This document shows, in pieces, positions 1 through 13,312 of a stretch of 64,000 bases of DNA. Origin of the DNA: Trogon surrucura (lineage: Eukaryota > Chordata > Aves > Trogoniformes > Trogonidae); NCBI GenBank assembly GCA_020746105.1, contig CM036618.1:44298014-44362013 (forward strand). The letters run 5' to 3'. Below the pieces are notes generated by a model. That model did not search any database and had not been told where the DNA came from. It was given only the letters and a program-made list of their open reading frames with translations. Every line of letters begins with the position of its first letter. The first letter of the stretch is position 1. A program made the position numbers and the translations under genes.

Positions 1-3000
1 TGAAGGAGGCACCACCCTTTCCCTTATCTACTTAATATTTTCCAAAACTAAATAAAAATGGACTCTTTGATGTTTAGGGTTTTTTGGTTGTTTTTATTGT
101 TGGTTTTTTTTTGGGAGGGGGAGAGGAGGATGTTTTCTTTCTGGAGGTAAACAAAACAAGAACATACTAATTTTCACATTGCCTCATGCCAAGGGACATG
201 ATGACGCATTGCTTTAGAGATGCATCTGTCGTATTGAGCTACATAAAGTGACATGATACAATGTGACATGTTGATGAAGAGTGTGACATAAGATACATAT
301 TTCAATATATCATTCAAGACAAAATTATAACAAGGTAAGTCCCAGAATCAAAAGGAATAGAGATCTCTAGATTGTAGTTTTATTTATTCTTTCTAAAGAG
401 TCTAGATTACCTGAAAAATATGTCCTTTAATAGTGGTCTTCTGGTTGCTAATGTCTTGTTAATCACACAAGCAAGGTGGTTTTAAGTTATTGAATTTTGT
501 CCTGATTCTATATAATATGAAATTGTGAATAATGTAGACAGAAAGAAAATTTATTTCAAGAGAAAATTGCAAAGAACTTTAGCTGACAGTTGTTGTGCAT
601 GAGAATGCATTTTTGTACAGCAGTTATTGTGCTGTGCTAGTACTGGACTATGTTGTACTTGTGACACATGTAAGAGTTTATATGCAGAAGGAGCACAATA
701 CTGGTTGCTTAAAAAAAAGTTTTATTCACTTCTAAATTACTTGAACCACGCTCATGTGCTGTGAGTGAGGCCATAAGTGAATGTACACTAGAAGTGAAAA
801 GTTTTATTTTATAACACAACTTTAAGAAGAAATTTTTCTAATGTTTATTTATTTATTTACTAGATTTTATAATTAAACAATACAGTTGCTAGACAGAAAT
901 TACAAACCATCTTAAGAGGTTATTGAAAGGGGTTCAGAGACAATATGGAAAAAAATAGTGGAAAATAAAAGAACTTTATCTGAAAATTTGCAGGTGTTAC
1001 AAAACAATATGCTCTTGTTTTGTAGCTGGTAGAATGTTAACAGAAGAAAAAGACCAGGGGACAAATTAGGAAAGCTCCATATGCTTGTGTTGTATGTTTG
1101 ACACCACGTACCAATCCACAAGTCATTTCTTCATTCATGAGTAAGTCCCCAGGGTTCAAAAAAGAGCCGGTTTTCCTGGATAACTTTCAGACCTCTCCCA
1201 AATATGTTATGTGATAATGAGATATGAGGAAAATCAAGTCACTGACAGCTCATAGATGCTGAAATTTGCCTGTCTGTGATTACACCTTGTATTAAGGCCA
1301 AAGCCAAGTATTGATGTAGTCCCAGAGGAGCCTCACCATTTAAATTCATTTGATTCAAACTGAATTTTCTTCCATAACTGGTTCAGATTAGTAATGCAGA
1401 CGTTCTCAAAAACAAATGAGACCACACAGAAAGCTTTAAGATCCTTTTCAATGAGCATAATATCAAGTCTCTGCTGAAGATATGGAAATGTTGTAAATCA
1501 CTGGTGTACAGTGATTATAAACAACAAAACAAAAAAACTTGTGGCTTTGTTTTATCTTATCCCTTCTCCAGCATCTCTAAATATCAGTTTCATAGCCTCT
1601 GGTGCAGGTAGGATTCCTTGGACTGTATTTTCAAAGCCAACAACTTTAAAAATAATAAAAAAAAAAACAACCCACAATCCTCTTCTGTTGGAATTCAGTC
1701 CATGGGAGTGAAATTCCAGCCCTGTGCAAGTTATTGGCAAAATTTTACTGACTCTACTGAGGCTAAGATTTTATTTGTTTTTTAAAAAAATGTCAGGTGT
1801 TACTTCAGACCACTGCACTGATTTAATTTATCTTCACAGACCTAAATATTCACTCCATTTACTAACAGTACATTATGCCCTATGCCTTTGCACAACTTTA
1901 TTAAAAAAGCATAATTATGAACTATTAGGGTCAATTTAAATTCTGTTGCAGGTGATACAAGTCAGTACGGAATTTGGCTCATTCTATAAATGAGAGTGAA
2001 ATTAGTGAACATCATGTGAAATAGTGGTAACTTTGAAGAATAGATTATTATCAATAATTACGGTGCCTGTGATGAAGACTTTGAATTTTACAGTTCCCCG
2101 TAATTTACCTGATTTAAATGTATAGGAGGGACAGAAATGAAACAAAAGCTTTAGCTCATTTGGGTAAATAAAAAGAGAGTAGAAAGAACTCTTCATTTCT
2201 CGAAAGAGCAAGTAGAGACTGCGTTTTAGCCATCAGCTTTTAAAAAACGATGAGAGAGTGAGAGTAAAAATAACATGATAAAACAATTCACAACTAATAT
2301 CAGTAAAAATGAAATTTCAACATTGCTGTCACTCTGCTGACTGAATTGACAAGCTGAGCTGATGTAGGGCTTTTTTAAGCTGTGATTGGCCTGCCAGCAT
2401 GGATTTGTGTTGTCGTGCTGAGAGGCCTTCTAATAGCCCAGAGGTAGCAGGTGGCTGCTGACTCACAGAGCCTTACATCTATTTTATTATTTGTTGGCTC
2501 TTTTATCCCTGACAGATTCAAACACAAATAAATTCAATCAAGAATCTCTACCTTTCTATGATTCCATTTGGTATTTGTAGCTAGCTGCACTGCATTTCTG
2601 AAATAGCATGACAACTGACCCCGTGACGTGGCTAGAAGTAAACAAGATGTTTTATATCCTGAGTGGTGGTGGCTAAGGAAGAAAAGACAGACAATTTTCT
2701 TGTGGAGCTCACTGTGGGGGAAAATATCATACTTTAAGACAGAGTCCTTAGCTAAATTTTTCTCTGTAGTCAAAAGGTGAAATATTAAAAAAAAAGTATT
2801 GTTTTGAATAAGAGTTGAACCATGGTATTTTGAAAATGATACCCAAAATCATTAAGTGCAGTGGAAAAGAATATAATGACTTGGTACAAAGTGGTCACAC
2901 TTTAAGCATGCTCCTGAGTTCTCATGTTCTTCACAATGTGAGGTTGAAAGTGGCTTTCAATCATTCTAACATTACTAAGCGATCATCAGCCCTATCAGTG

Positions 3001-6000
3001 GTGAAAAGCTGATATCTATGCTATGTGATCCAAAAGAGTTGAAAAGTGTTATTGTTTGCAAAGTTTGAATCAATCTTTGAATGTCCATGCCTCAGGTGTT
3101 TCAGTGAGTGGCACACAACTCAGGCTCAGATTACCCTGTCAGAGGTTGTCCCAAAAACTGAGAACTGCTGAAAACTAATGCTTCTTTAAAAGGTGACTCT
3201 GGAGGCTGTCAACTTTCATGCTACTTTAATTAACACCATCAGCTCGTTTTCATGAAGTACCTCTAGAATCAGCTGAATGTAAAGGTCAGATTTTCCCATG
3301 ATCTGCATAATTTTTGCTCTGTAGAGGTAAATGCCCTTAAATAGGAAGAAAATACCAACTAGAAAATGTAGCTACTGTGCATTTGTTAACTTTCTTTTAT
3401 TTTTTCTCTTCACAGATATTTTTTGAGAAGTCTGACAGCAGCTGTTGAATCAACGTAAAGGTGTCCTTCGTCCCATTTACATTTTACTTGAACATATACG
3501 ATATGTAATATATACGTAAAGCAAAAGCACATATTTCAAGAAGTGTCTACTCAGTCTGAGGCAATCACTCTTCCATGATGTGTCTGGGCTGAGAGGTTTT
3601 TAAGGCATTTTCATGTTCTGGGAAGAAACGTTTCTGATGCAATAGTCTTGATAACTTTTAGCCAGAAAGCAGTGTTCCAGATTTCTATGTAGTTATTTGA
3701 TCGTAATGCTGAATTGTTTATCTCTTCCTTTAGTTGAAAGGAATAACTAGATGGTACGAATCTAGAAGTCAAACCTGGGGACCCCTGGCCCCACCTCACC
3801 TGGCCCTGCCCCAATCTTCCCTTTTCTCCCTTCATTCACCTATAAAGAACACGAGTGATTTTAGCACATTCAGATCATTTCTATACACTCTCCTATCAAA
3901 GTAAATCTTTGTGTTCCTCCCAAAGAAAATCTCAGCAGATCAGGAAAGATGGAAGCAGAGCAAATCAGCAGAAAAGTAAAAGCATGTGTCAAAAAGCAAA
4001 CCCAGTAATTTTTCTAGGTGAACCAAAACATGGAACATAGACATGAAGAATTTCTTGTGCATTGTCCCAGACACTGGGATTCACTTGCAAAATTCCCAAC
4101 AGTTGTTTTTTCTTTCTCAGGAGTCTCCTCTTACTAATGTCTGTAGCATCTTAAAATTCAACTGAAAGTTTCTTCTGCTTCTTAGCTATTTCAAAGCACT
4201 CATCATAATTTATATGAGTTCGTTGCAGTCAGCACGTCTTTAAGACTTTGTACCTTAAATCTTTCGCCACATTATTTTCCTATAAATATTTTCCTTAATT
4301 TATTATGAAGGCTACAAATTTTTGTCTGCCTACAGAAATTCACACTGTGATGACCTGCCATTCAGCTCATGAATCAGCATTTCTCAATGTTATCAAACCT
4401 TGTTGCATCAAAAATAAAGATTCACATAATTCTGAATTAAACAGTAGAAGCTCCAGGACAAATATTTTAGGCTCTGTAAATTACAAATTTGAGTACAATT
4501 TTAGTCTTCTGTGTTAGTGATCTGATCTATCAGTTACAGTCAGTGAGAAGCTCCAGAAAAAGATTCACCTGTGGTCTATAGTGAGTGGTAATTTATATTC
4601 ACAAGTAAATGCAAACATATGGTGGCACAAATACTTTGGTTCAGCCAGTTTAAACTCCAATTAGCATCCAGGCACAGATGACAGAGTAGAGACTAAGCAG
4701 GTTTATGTTTTTCACAGATGATTTCACCACAAAGACTTAGGAATAACAGGGTTCCACTGACTGTACTCTGTGCACTTCTTCCTTTAAGTCTAAATATGTT
4801 GCCGGCCAGGGAGAAACAACAATGGGTAGTGAATAAGAAAATAACTGGGTTTTGTGCCACTTCTAACTATGGAAGTTCCTTTCCCTATTTACCCTTTTTT
4901 TTTTTTGACTTGCTTCCAAAAAAACCCGCCACAAAAGCAACCAAACAAAAATAAATAGAAATAAACAAACAACATCCCACCAAATCAACCAGAATCAGCC
5001 AAAACTGACGTATAAATTTAGTGATTCAATACAGACAGGCATATATGAAAAAAAAAATGACTAGCTAGAAAGTATAGGTGTTGTGATTTCTGTGTTTAAA
5101 AAGAGAAGACTGAGAATGGACATGACAAAGCCTGCTCTGAAGAAACAAGAAGCCTATTTTACTTGTCCAGAATGAATAAAACAAGAAACAAAAATCAGAT
5201 AGACAGATTTAATTTAGACAACAGTAGGAAAAGAAAAAAAAAGAAATAAAAGAGAAAATTTTTATACAGAGTACCTTAAAATGTTTTAATGAACCTTAGA
5301 AATAAATTAGACCAAATCCAGAAAAGGATAAACTAATTTCTAGTGGTCCTCAGAAACACAGGTGTGCTGTAATTACCATTGTACTATTTAATTTTCTAAC
5401 AATTTAGGTATTTCACATCTACACATTTAGTTATAAAGTGCTGCTGAAGAGACAAGGGAAGAAGAGTGTGTTATTTCAGCTACACTTGATTCAAGTGACT
5501 GGATTCTAGTTCTGAGACTTGGGTAAATTTGGCTCATTGACTTTGGGCTTCAGACTTGCATCAGCAAAAAGGAGGTGGTAAATCTGTACCTCACAGAAGC
5601 AAAATGCACATTAAACCTCCCCAGCATTTCATGAGTCTGCTAAACGCTGGCACAATAAATGTCTTGGAAGGCCTAGAAATGAAGTGCTTAACGAATGAGT
5701 CATATCCTCGATTTCCGTAGTTCTTTCTCAGTTTGTCCCAAGTAAGGAATCTAACCCAATTAATTTGTTTAATGTTTCCAAACACATCTTGAAATTATAT
5801 TTGCTTTCTACTATAAAACAAACGTAGTTTGTGTATCAGTCACTTCCAAAAGGATAAATTCAGGCAGATGTCCTCTCTACATATTCTTAGAAAAGTGTAT
5901 GCCTGTGTGATGAGAGAGATTTTGAACCCTCACCCTGTAACAAATTCAAATGTAATGGGTTCTTGGTTTGTTTTTGGTTTGGATTGGGTTTTTTTTTTTG

Positions 6001-6367
6001 CAAGAAATGCCTAGGGTTCTAACCCCAAATATTTACACTATAATGAGCAGGAGAGATAAACTTTATGAGCTGACTGTATGAGAAATTTTTCCAAATATAA
6101 TCATGTCTTCACAGTAGCATTTCTTCCTAGTTCCTTTGTATTGGAAAAAGCAATGACACCAATGACGTACCAGGAACTTTGGCTACTGAAGTTCATTTTA
6201 TTTGATGTAACAGCATAAGTTACATAGTTGGAGTGAAATTCCGCTTTACTGAGGAAACGTTGCTTGGAAGGTTTTCTGGTAATATGCTACATGTGTTCTA
6301 GGTACATGTGACCCTCAAACTGAATTCAACGCTGCAGCTCCATTTCTAATTTAAAAGATTGTGTAGT
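1..6367. other. AT-rich non-genic DNA
   Basis: No CR1 body, LTR, RNA gene or convincing coding exon was recognised here. The open frames are short (at most about 80 codons), start and stop at random, and lack recognisable protein motifs. Small simple-sequence patches occur: a G/T-rich tract near 78-125, a TTTA run near 843-859 and A-rich purine tracts near 5220-5265. One strong-looking 3' splice pattern (pyrimidine tract then CAG at about 3415) leads into a very short open frame, which is not enough to call an exon. Confidence 0.6.
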
Positions 6368-6411
6368 ATTGATCTTAAAGGTCTTTTCCAACCTAAACAA
6401 TTTTATGACTG
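6368..6411 (+). mobile_element. CR1 LINE 3' tail, short relic
   Basis: The segment reads like the last 45 bases of an avian CR1 copy: a GATCTTAAAGGTCTTTTCC-type block, then CCAACCTAAAC, then a decayed octamer tail (ATTTTATG). Nothing of the upstream 3'UTR or reverse transcriptase is present, so it is a heavily 5'-truncated and diverged insertion in + orientation. The call rests on similarity to the other CR1 tails in this window. Confidence 0.65.
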
Positions 6412-8403
6412 TAGTACAGATCCTCCATATGTTAGCATAGATATGCTATACCATTTTCTATACTGCTATATCTACAAAAACCTTTCCAAAAGAGGAAGCT
6501 TTCTGTGAATGTGCAGAAAATGAAACACCACTGTTTGAACCTGCATTTAGCCTGTTTGTATACAAACTTTAGTGCTAGCCTAACCAAACAATCTTTGTGG
6601 GAGTCCAGTGGCCTTTTGAACTTCCCAGACAAGTTTGCCACATATGATACTATTAAATATTTAGAGTTTAAAAGGAAATTGCACTTGAAAAAATCACTAC
6701 TTGAGCTGAAAATACAGACTTCAAATTGTTCAGTATAAAAAACAGGCACTATGAGTCAGGCAGTGTGTGCAATGTTTTAATTTCTCTAATAAGACAGCAT
6801 AATGGCCCATTACTGTTTTTACATGCCACCTTACTGTGGTCTCTGAACAAATTTTCCATCAAATTTTCTTTTAGCCTCCATATATTACATTTGTATTGAC
6901 CCTGGACCCTTTCAAAACATTATGTTAGAGAAATGTTGAAGTGTTTCACTAAAAGTGTTCAAAGCCATTTACAGCCTTCCAGTAAACATGTAGTTATTCT
7001 TCTCTCCATTAGAGGTCTTATATAGTAATTTATGACTATGGTTATGCGTATTTATGCCTATGTATATGCATGTACCTATAGTTGTACTTTTATATATATA
7101 TACAGATGTATATACAGACTGACAGAGGAAGAAATCTGAGTAGTATTGTTAGAAACATTATTATATATATACAAAAACATATCAAGTATTCACAGAAAAG
7201 TAGATAGACTGATTAGGTCAAAAGTAAACTCTGGAGCTGATAGTCCTTATATACTCTAGAGTTTGCTTCTTGTTTAGAGGAGTTTTCTGATAAAGTTCCA
7301 TTAACAGGTGCAACTAAGATCACATTCAACTTGAGCATCCATAAGATTGGGTACATATGAATGTACAATGAGTTATATACCCTAAGGAATTATAGAATAC
7401 CCTAAGTTAACACTGAAAAAAAATCTGTCCATTTGTTGCATAGGTATGTCGGATGGGAGGAGTGGTCTGATTTTACAGGATTTCTGAGAATGTTCAGGGT
7501 TGTGTTGTTTAGATATCCCTACAGTGAGCAAATGTGTGGAAAAAAAAGGCCTTTATTAGTTCTGTCTTAGAAATTCTAAGATCTGCTCCATGTCTCCCCA
7601 GTCAGTTTCCGAGGTCTTTTATTCTTCAGAGGTTAGGAAGTGTTTCCTAATTTTCATACAAAATTTATGCATGAACACTTTGTACCTGTTTATTCTTATG
7701 CACATATTAGTTTTTAGCTCAAATAACTCTTCACCTTTCCCTGGCTGTTTTTATTTCGATGTGTTTATTGACTGAAGTCATATTCTCTCCCAGTCTTTGT
7801 TTTGCTAGTTTAGGAAAACCATAAGTTTTCAGTCCCTTCTTGCTTTAGTCATTGTAAATAGCTCTTTTTCAAATTTACTTCAGGTTATCTGTCTTTCGTT
7901 CCAGAATGTATGACCAGAATTGTGTATAACATTTGAAGTGTCTCAGGGAATCACTTCCACTGATATAGAAATTTCTCTATTTCTTTACTGGAAGTCATCT
8001 ACTTAGCTTGTTTTCCAGTTCAAGGATTCATCGTTAGTCTTTTCAAGCACTAGTAAGGAATCGTTCTTTCTGTCCAACACGTATAGCTTCAGACAGAAAA
8101 CAAACTCAAACTTCTAAAATAGTTATTAGTGATCTTGATGATGGGAAAGAAGGAGAATCTATGTTGTGTTTCCTACTGCATATGTTAAGTGATTTTAAAA
8201 GTGTTTTGGGACATCCATGACATTGTGAAACAAAGACATGAACTGTAGATTGTAAGTACGACAAAGAAAGGTATAGACTGATGACTGGTGGAATCAGTGT
8301 GTACAGAGCTAGTAACGGAATGGAGCAGAAAGATATGACAATATCATGTAGTCATATGAAATAACACAGAATTAGGAGCCTTTAAATTCTTTCAAATAAT
8401 CAT
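6412..8403. other. AT-rich non-genic DNA
   Basis: Unique sequence with no recognised gene or transposon. TA-rich dinucleotide patches occur near 7090-7110 and 7160-7172. The opposed open frames around 6432-6749 on both strands overlap each other and have no recognisable motif, so neither is annotated. Confidence 0.55.
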
Positions 8404-8534
8404 GAATAGAAATAGAAATAGGAATAGAAATAATAGAAATAGAAATAGAAATAGAAATAGAAATAGAAATAGAAATAGAAATAGAAATAGAAATAATACA
8501 AATAGAAATAGAAATAATACAAATAATGCAAATA
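8404..8534 (+). repeat. (ATAGAA)n hexanucleotide microsatellite
   Basis: About 130 bases made almost entirely of the hexamer ATAGAA, with a run of uninterrupted copies in the centre. ATA insertions and GAA-to-CAA changes appear toward the 3' side, where the unit decays to AATACAAATAATGCAAAT. A T-run follows at about 8537-8550. The low-complexity Tyr/Phe open frame on the - strand across it is only a translation of the repeat. Confidence 0.95.
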
Positions 8535-10710
8535 CATTTTTTTTTTTTCTGTTTGAGAGATTTTAATCAAAAAGGAATAAACTCCATTGGTTACATTTTG
8601 GAGGAAACTGGGTTTTAATTTTCTGTTTTGGAACAAAAAATTAAAAATAGTGGAGAGGAAAATTCTAACTGTATTTCAGTTTCTGTTCTTCACATTTTCC
8701 ATTTTGGTACCTTAATATTTCCTCCCACCATTTTTTTCCTCCCACACAGTAAAAAAAAAGGAGAAAAAAATAAAGTGGAAAGTATTTTTGTATTTTCCTC
8801 TAACATTTTTTATTAGAAAATAAACTCATATTTTAATGAGAAGTTTTAATCCCTGTTCATCTAAAAAAAACCCCACCCATGTAATGAAGTAGTTATTCAC
8901 TTTTATTTTCTTAAGCATCCATCTGCTCAGTTTTCCACACCTAGTCTAGTAGCATTCCCCGTTTCTCTTAAAAAAATCCAAACAAACCAAACAAACCAAA
9001 CAAATAAACAAGCAGAAAACGTAAAATGTTTCTGGACCTGGAACGAGCTTTTTGACTTTCAGGTTAATCTTTGATTTGTGCCACTGATGAGCCATTAAAC
9101 GGGTCAGATCTTATTTGTGCTATGAATTATATAAACACAAATGCAAACCAATAGTTCCTGTTTGAGTAAATCAAGTCTCTAACTGTTAGAAAAAAACCCA
9201 TAGTTACCTGCAGGCTGAAAGAGAGGAGGAGGGGAGGTGTACTGGAAGCAAAGAAAATGTGAGACAGTTCTGGTGAGTGTGAAAGCAGAAGGGGTACACT
9301 GCTGGGAAGACTTTTCATAGGCAGCAAAAGAATTAGTAAAGTGGAAACTGCAGAAGTACAGGCAAGTGATTTTTATAAAGCTTTAAGCAGCAAAGATCAT
9401 CACAGAGCAGTGTATATTTTCCAGAATATGTAGGACTGCCAAGCAGAGATGGGATCTGACATTTCAGTAGTAAACAAGAAAGACTGAGCAGACACACACT
9501 CCACAGAACCTTGAGTGTAAATACAAGTAATCTCCATTTGATGTGATAGAAGCAGATTTAATGGAAAGATGCATACAGAGGACTGTCATTATCAAAGCAA
9601 TGAACTATGAAAATGATATTTTTCTGAAGCACTTTGAGTATGATGAGAACCTGAATGAAAGCTTTATTAGTGTAGCTGTATAGGAAAAGATACACCTCGT
9701 GATGGAAAGTAGAAGTTGTACCGAAAGTTTGCTGTAGCTTGAACATGACAACACACAAAGATGACGAAGTTAATTACATAATTCAAGTCTGAGTTTTACA
9801 TAATTAGCGCTTTCAGTGATGAGGGTAATCATGTTCAGAGAAAATTCTGAAAAAGGAAGGAACTGGTTGAGAAAAGAATAAACTTGATTTTTGCCACCTT
9901 GAGCTTGTATTTTAAAAAATCAACCCGCTAGTAAGGGAGACAGGCCAGAGTTTTGTTCAAACAGGAGGGAATAAAGCTGTAGAGAAGAGCTAGATCCACA
10001 AATGGTGATCTGCCTAAAGGTGAAAATCAAAATAGTATTTGTGGGTTGTTTCATCCAGTGATCTGGTATTGATTTACAGAATTAAAACAAGTTGCCATAT
10101 CTGAGGGACACCCTGATGGAAGGACAGAGGAGAAATAAAAATATATGCATCTTAAAATGAGCATTAGTTTTCTGAAAGTTAACATCAAATCCTTCAGAAT
10201 AAAATTTGTAGGTGCACAGATACCAGAATGATGGCAAAAGCATAATCCTAAAATATGTGGGTAGTGCAGTCAAACAAGCCCCTATATGTGGGCCTGTATA
10301 AATGTTTTCATAAGACAAATGCCATTGCAAGAAAAGGAATGTACTCACACATGAAAAATGATGTATTTGAAAGCAGTGTTCTGAAAATATTTTTTCAAGG
10401 CACAATGGAAAATTAAATGCATGGAATGTCTTTGAGTGGAGTTGTGGCAAAAAGGATTAATGATATTTTGTAAATTGCTAGGCATGCAACACTGATAAGA
10501 CCTGAACTAGAGTTTTTGTATAGTTTTGATGTCTACATTTAAAAAAAAAATGTTGATAGAATGAAATAGATATAACATACTCCTCCCAACTCCTCTCCAA
10601 AAGGACAGGAAATTACATTCCACAATGTTTTTCCTTCTTTTTAAGAAAAAAAAAGTTGAAATATATTTCATTTGATGCTCCTTTTGTCCCTTCTTTGAGT
10701 TGAAATTTGT
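8535..10710. other. AT-rich non-genic DNA
   Basis: No gene or long transposon was seen. A small (AAACC/AAACA)n patch lies at about 8977-9012. Open frames up to about 120 codons on the - strand near 10.1-10.9 kb are rich in Phe, Lys, Ser and Leu, as expected from AT-rich DNA, and show no domain. Confidence 0.55.
8977..9012 (+). repeat. (AAACC/AAACA)n simple repeat
   Basis: An A-rich pentanucleotide-like repeat with consecutive CAAAC units that drift to CAAATAAAC at the 3' side. Confidence 0.8.
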
Positions 10711-10763
10711 ATTAGATGACCTTCTGATTCCCTTCCAACTTAATTCACTATCAGACCCTATGA
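10711..10763 (+). mobile_element. CR1 LINE 3' tail, short relic
   Basis: The sequence ATTAGATGACCTTCTGAT followed by CCCTTCCAACTTAATT and a decayed CCTATGAT tail matches the end of a CR1 element in + orientation. Compare ACTAGATGATCTTTTGAGG then CCCTTCCAAC in the copy at 17.4 kb. Only about 53 bases remain and several positions have diverged, which suggests an old insertion. Confidence 0.7.
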
Positions 10764-12390
10764 TCATGGCATTTTCATGAAATAAAAGCAAAAGTTGTAA
10801 CAGCAGGTATTTGACACATTCAAAAAAGAAATAATATTTTTTTACATAAAGAGAACTAGTTATAAAAAAAGAAAAGATTGAAAATCCTTGAAACAGAAGT
10901 ATTGGATTACTCTTTTCTTGATAATTTGATTTCAAAGATGTAAATCTTTTGGGTGATGTTCTTTAGCCGAGTGCAAGTTTTCTTCAGTCATATACAAGTG
11001 ACTGGTCTCCATACAAGTTTAGGTAGATGAAATGCAATGTCCCATGGTTTGGAGTGGGTCAAAGCAGGTGAAGCAGTTGTCCCTTCTGACATTTCAGTCT
11101 ATGAATTTATGAATCATATTAATCTTGTTCAGAGTCTATTTTCTGATAAGTTGTTCCTTCCTCATAACAGTTTTCTCCCTCATGATCTAAAAAAAACTTT
11201 ATGAAGTGACAGATTTCCCAAGGGAAATATCACAGTCTCATGATTTTATATGATGGCACTAACTTGGCCTTTAATTTTGAGATCACAAGTAAGTTTAGAA
11301 GCAAGTGTGACACATCCAACGGTATGTGAAAAAACATCTTTCTGATCTCAGATTCTGCTAAAATTATTTTCTAATATATACTGGATTCACATGCTGGCTA
11401 ATTATTTCTTTCCACAAACAACTGAAGACACAAAGAAAAGACTATAAAGATGATTTTTTTGACATTTTGTTGGTTTTTTTTCATTTTTTAAGAAAAAAAT
11501 TATTAGAGATAAAATATTAACGTCTCAAATAGTTAATGTTAAATATTCAGGTCTAAGGCTTTGAACTCCTGTCCTATTAATTTTAAAGCAAATGGTCAGC
11601 TCAGCTTCAATTTTTAAGGAAAGTTGCATCTTAATCAGTGTACCCAAATATCATATCTCCTGAAAAACTCTGTCAAATATAACCACTTTTTTTTCTTTCC
11701 TTCACAAAATGGCCTGATAATATGCTAAATTCTTTCATCACTGCCTCAGCCTCCTTAAGTCTAGATAATAATTAGCTAACTAATAATGCTTTCTGTGTGT
11801 TTAGGTAATTTTTTAAATGCTGACATTTAAAGGAATTTCTTTCTGTGAATAATGACTAAAAAGCAGATCTAGGTCTTAGCAAGTTGCTCTTTAGAACCAG
11901 AATATTGAGGAATTCTAAATGTAAAACTATTAACTGGATGATCCTTGATCCCTGACATGAGCTGCCATCCGCAGTCCAGTCCTTGTCTGCTTGTCTCCCT
12001 TTGGGAACCACACTCTTGAGAAGATTACACTACATAAATAATAGTCAGCATGGATAGAGGACAAACCAGGAGAGAGTCCATTAAACCTTTCACATCATTA
12101 CAAGCCTCATTGTTTTGCAGATGAGCGACATAAAGTAGAACATATGCATGAGGCCTCTTACTGACTCTCTGGATACCAGGGATTTCAACTATCTGAACCT
12201 AGTTGATTGCTGGTAAATGAATAAATAACCTTGAGCTAATCTTTCCCTTTTACCGGAAAGGTGCCCTGCTTAAGTACCAGATAATGAAAAAATGTCCAGA
12301 TTTCCTTTATCGTATTTTTAGTTCTCTGTTTTCTGTGTACTATCCTGTAATTGCTATGGTCACTGCTTTTTTGCCATCTGCTCACATCAG
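10764..12390. other. AT-rich non-genic DNA
   Basis: No recognised gene or clear transposon. A very weak CR1-tail resemblance occurs near 11075-11115 but is too diverged to call. If the exon-like segment at 12391 is genuine, the 3' part of this stretch would be its upstream intron. The pyrimidine-rich run ending in CATCAG at 12390 would then be the splice acceptor. Confidence 0.5.
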
Positions 12391-12455
12391 AAGGTGAAAC
12401 TGGCATTTTGGAGGGAATCTTATTAAGCCGATCGTGGAAACGGAATAAAACCAAT
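12391..12455 (+). CDS. candidate internal coding exon, unknown gene
   Basis: This 65-base segment has the form of an internal exon. A pyrimidine-rich stretch ending in CATCAG lies just upstream (acceptor AG at 12389-12390), and an excellent donor AAT/GTAAGT follows at 12456. It is open in one frame: two bases completing a codon, then 21 codons beginning Gly-Glu-Thr-Gly-Ile-Leu-Glu-Gly and ending Lys-Arg-Asn-Lys-Thr-Asn. It contains several CpGs, unusual for this AT-rich neighbourhood. It ends on a codon boundary, which matches the phase of the next candidate exon 857 bases downstream. I do not recognise the protein and found no convincing upstream exon. It could be a chance open frame, because exon-like patterns occur by accident in a 64-kb AT-rich window. 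Confidence 0.3.
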
Positions 12456-13312
12456 GTAAGTAGTCTTCACACAGTATCTGATATAAGGCAAAAGCCACCT
12501 CTGGAAAAGATGTTATTCATGGGGACCTGGAGTTCTGAAGTTATCACTTTCCACGGCTGTATGTCACAACAAGTGGATAAAAGGTGATTTATTAAAAATT
12601 TAACTGGCTGGTATATCTTTGTAATTTACTCCAACAAAAGCTTTTTTTTTCATTTTCTGTGCTGGGTGGTTGTTGATCATATTTTATTCATATTTAATAT
12701 TCATTTTCAGGTGCTTTCCCCCCCAATACTATTTTCCTCAGATGTCAAAATGCTGGCTTGTTTGTTTGATTTTTGAGCTACAGCACTTTGCTACAGCAGA
12801 ATGCTAATATTAGATCAGAACTCCAATACGCTTTTAGGTGTTGTGTTTAATGATAAGGTGCATACATGCAATTAATAGCTTGCTTAGCTGATTCTAGGTT
12901 AGTACTGGAATTCTTTCTTAAAAAGAAATGGAGAACAACAGAATAATAAATATTAATCTATTTGGACCTGCAAGAATAACCTTTAAGCTCAGATTCAAAT
13001 CTATGTTGATGTTTTAACAAAGGATTATATAATATTTTTCTACTTTAGTGTACTTTAGCGACTAAAATCAACTAGGAATCGACAGATTCTTGATGCGCTA
13101 CAATGTGGAAGACATCGATGTCTATTACTTTCCATTTATCTGATCACATAGACTTCTTCATTTACTAGACTTTTTTCACACTGTATGTGTTATCTGTTAC
13201 ACTCATAATTTTTACTCCTATCTTGCATTTACGTGTGCCCTGAAGGATGAGGGATGATGGTGGAGATCCGATTTGAAATTAATCCTAACCAATTTTGTTT
13301 CTCTTAATGCAG

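Noticed and set aside
3416-3454. + strand segment behind a strong acceptor (TTTTCTCTTCACAG)
   Set aside because: Only about 12 open codons before a stop or weak donor, and its phase does not fit the candidate exon at 12391.
10507-10935. 142-codon open frame on -
   Set aside because: Phe/Lys/Ser-rich composition from AT-rich DNA and A-runs. It also crosses a CR1 tail relic in antisense and has no motif.
10991-11025. + strand mini-exon pattern after TTTTCTTCAG
   Set aside because: Very short, with a weak donor (GTAGAT). Easily produced by chance.
11075-11115. Possible CR1 tail (CCCTTCTGACATTTCAGTCT then ATGAATTTATG)
   Set aside because: Too diverged to separate from chance without an alignment.
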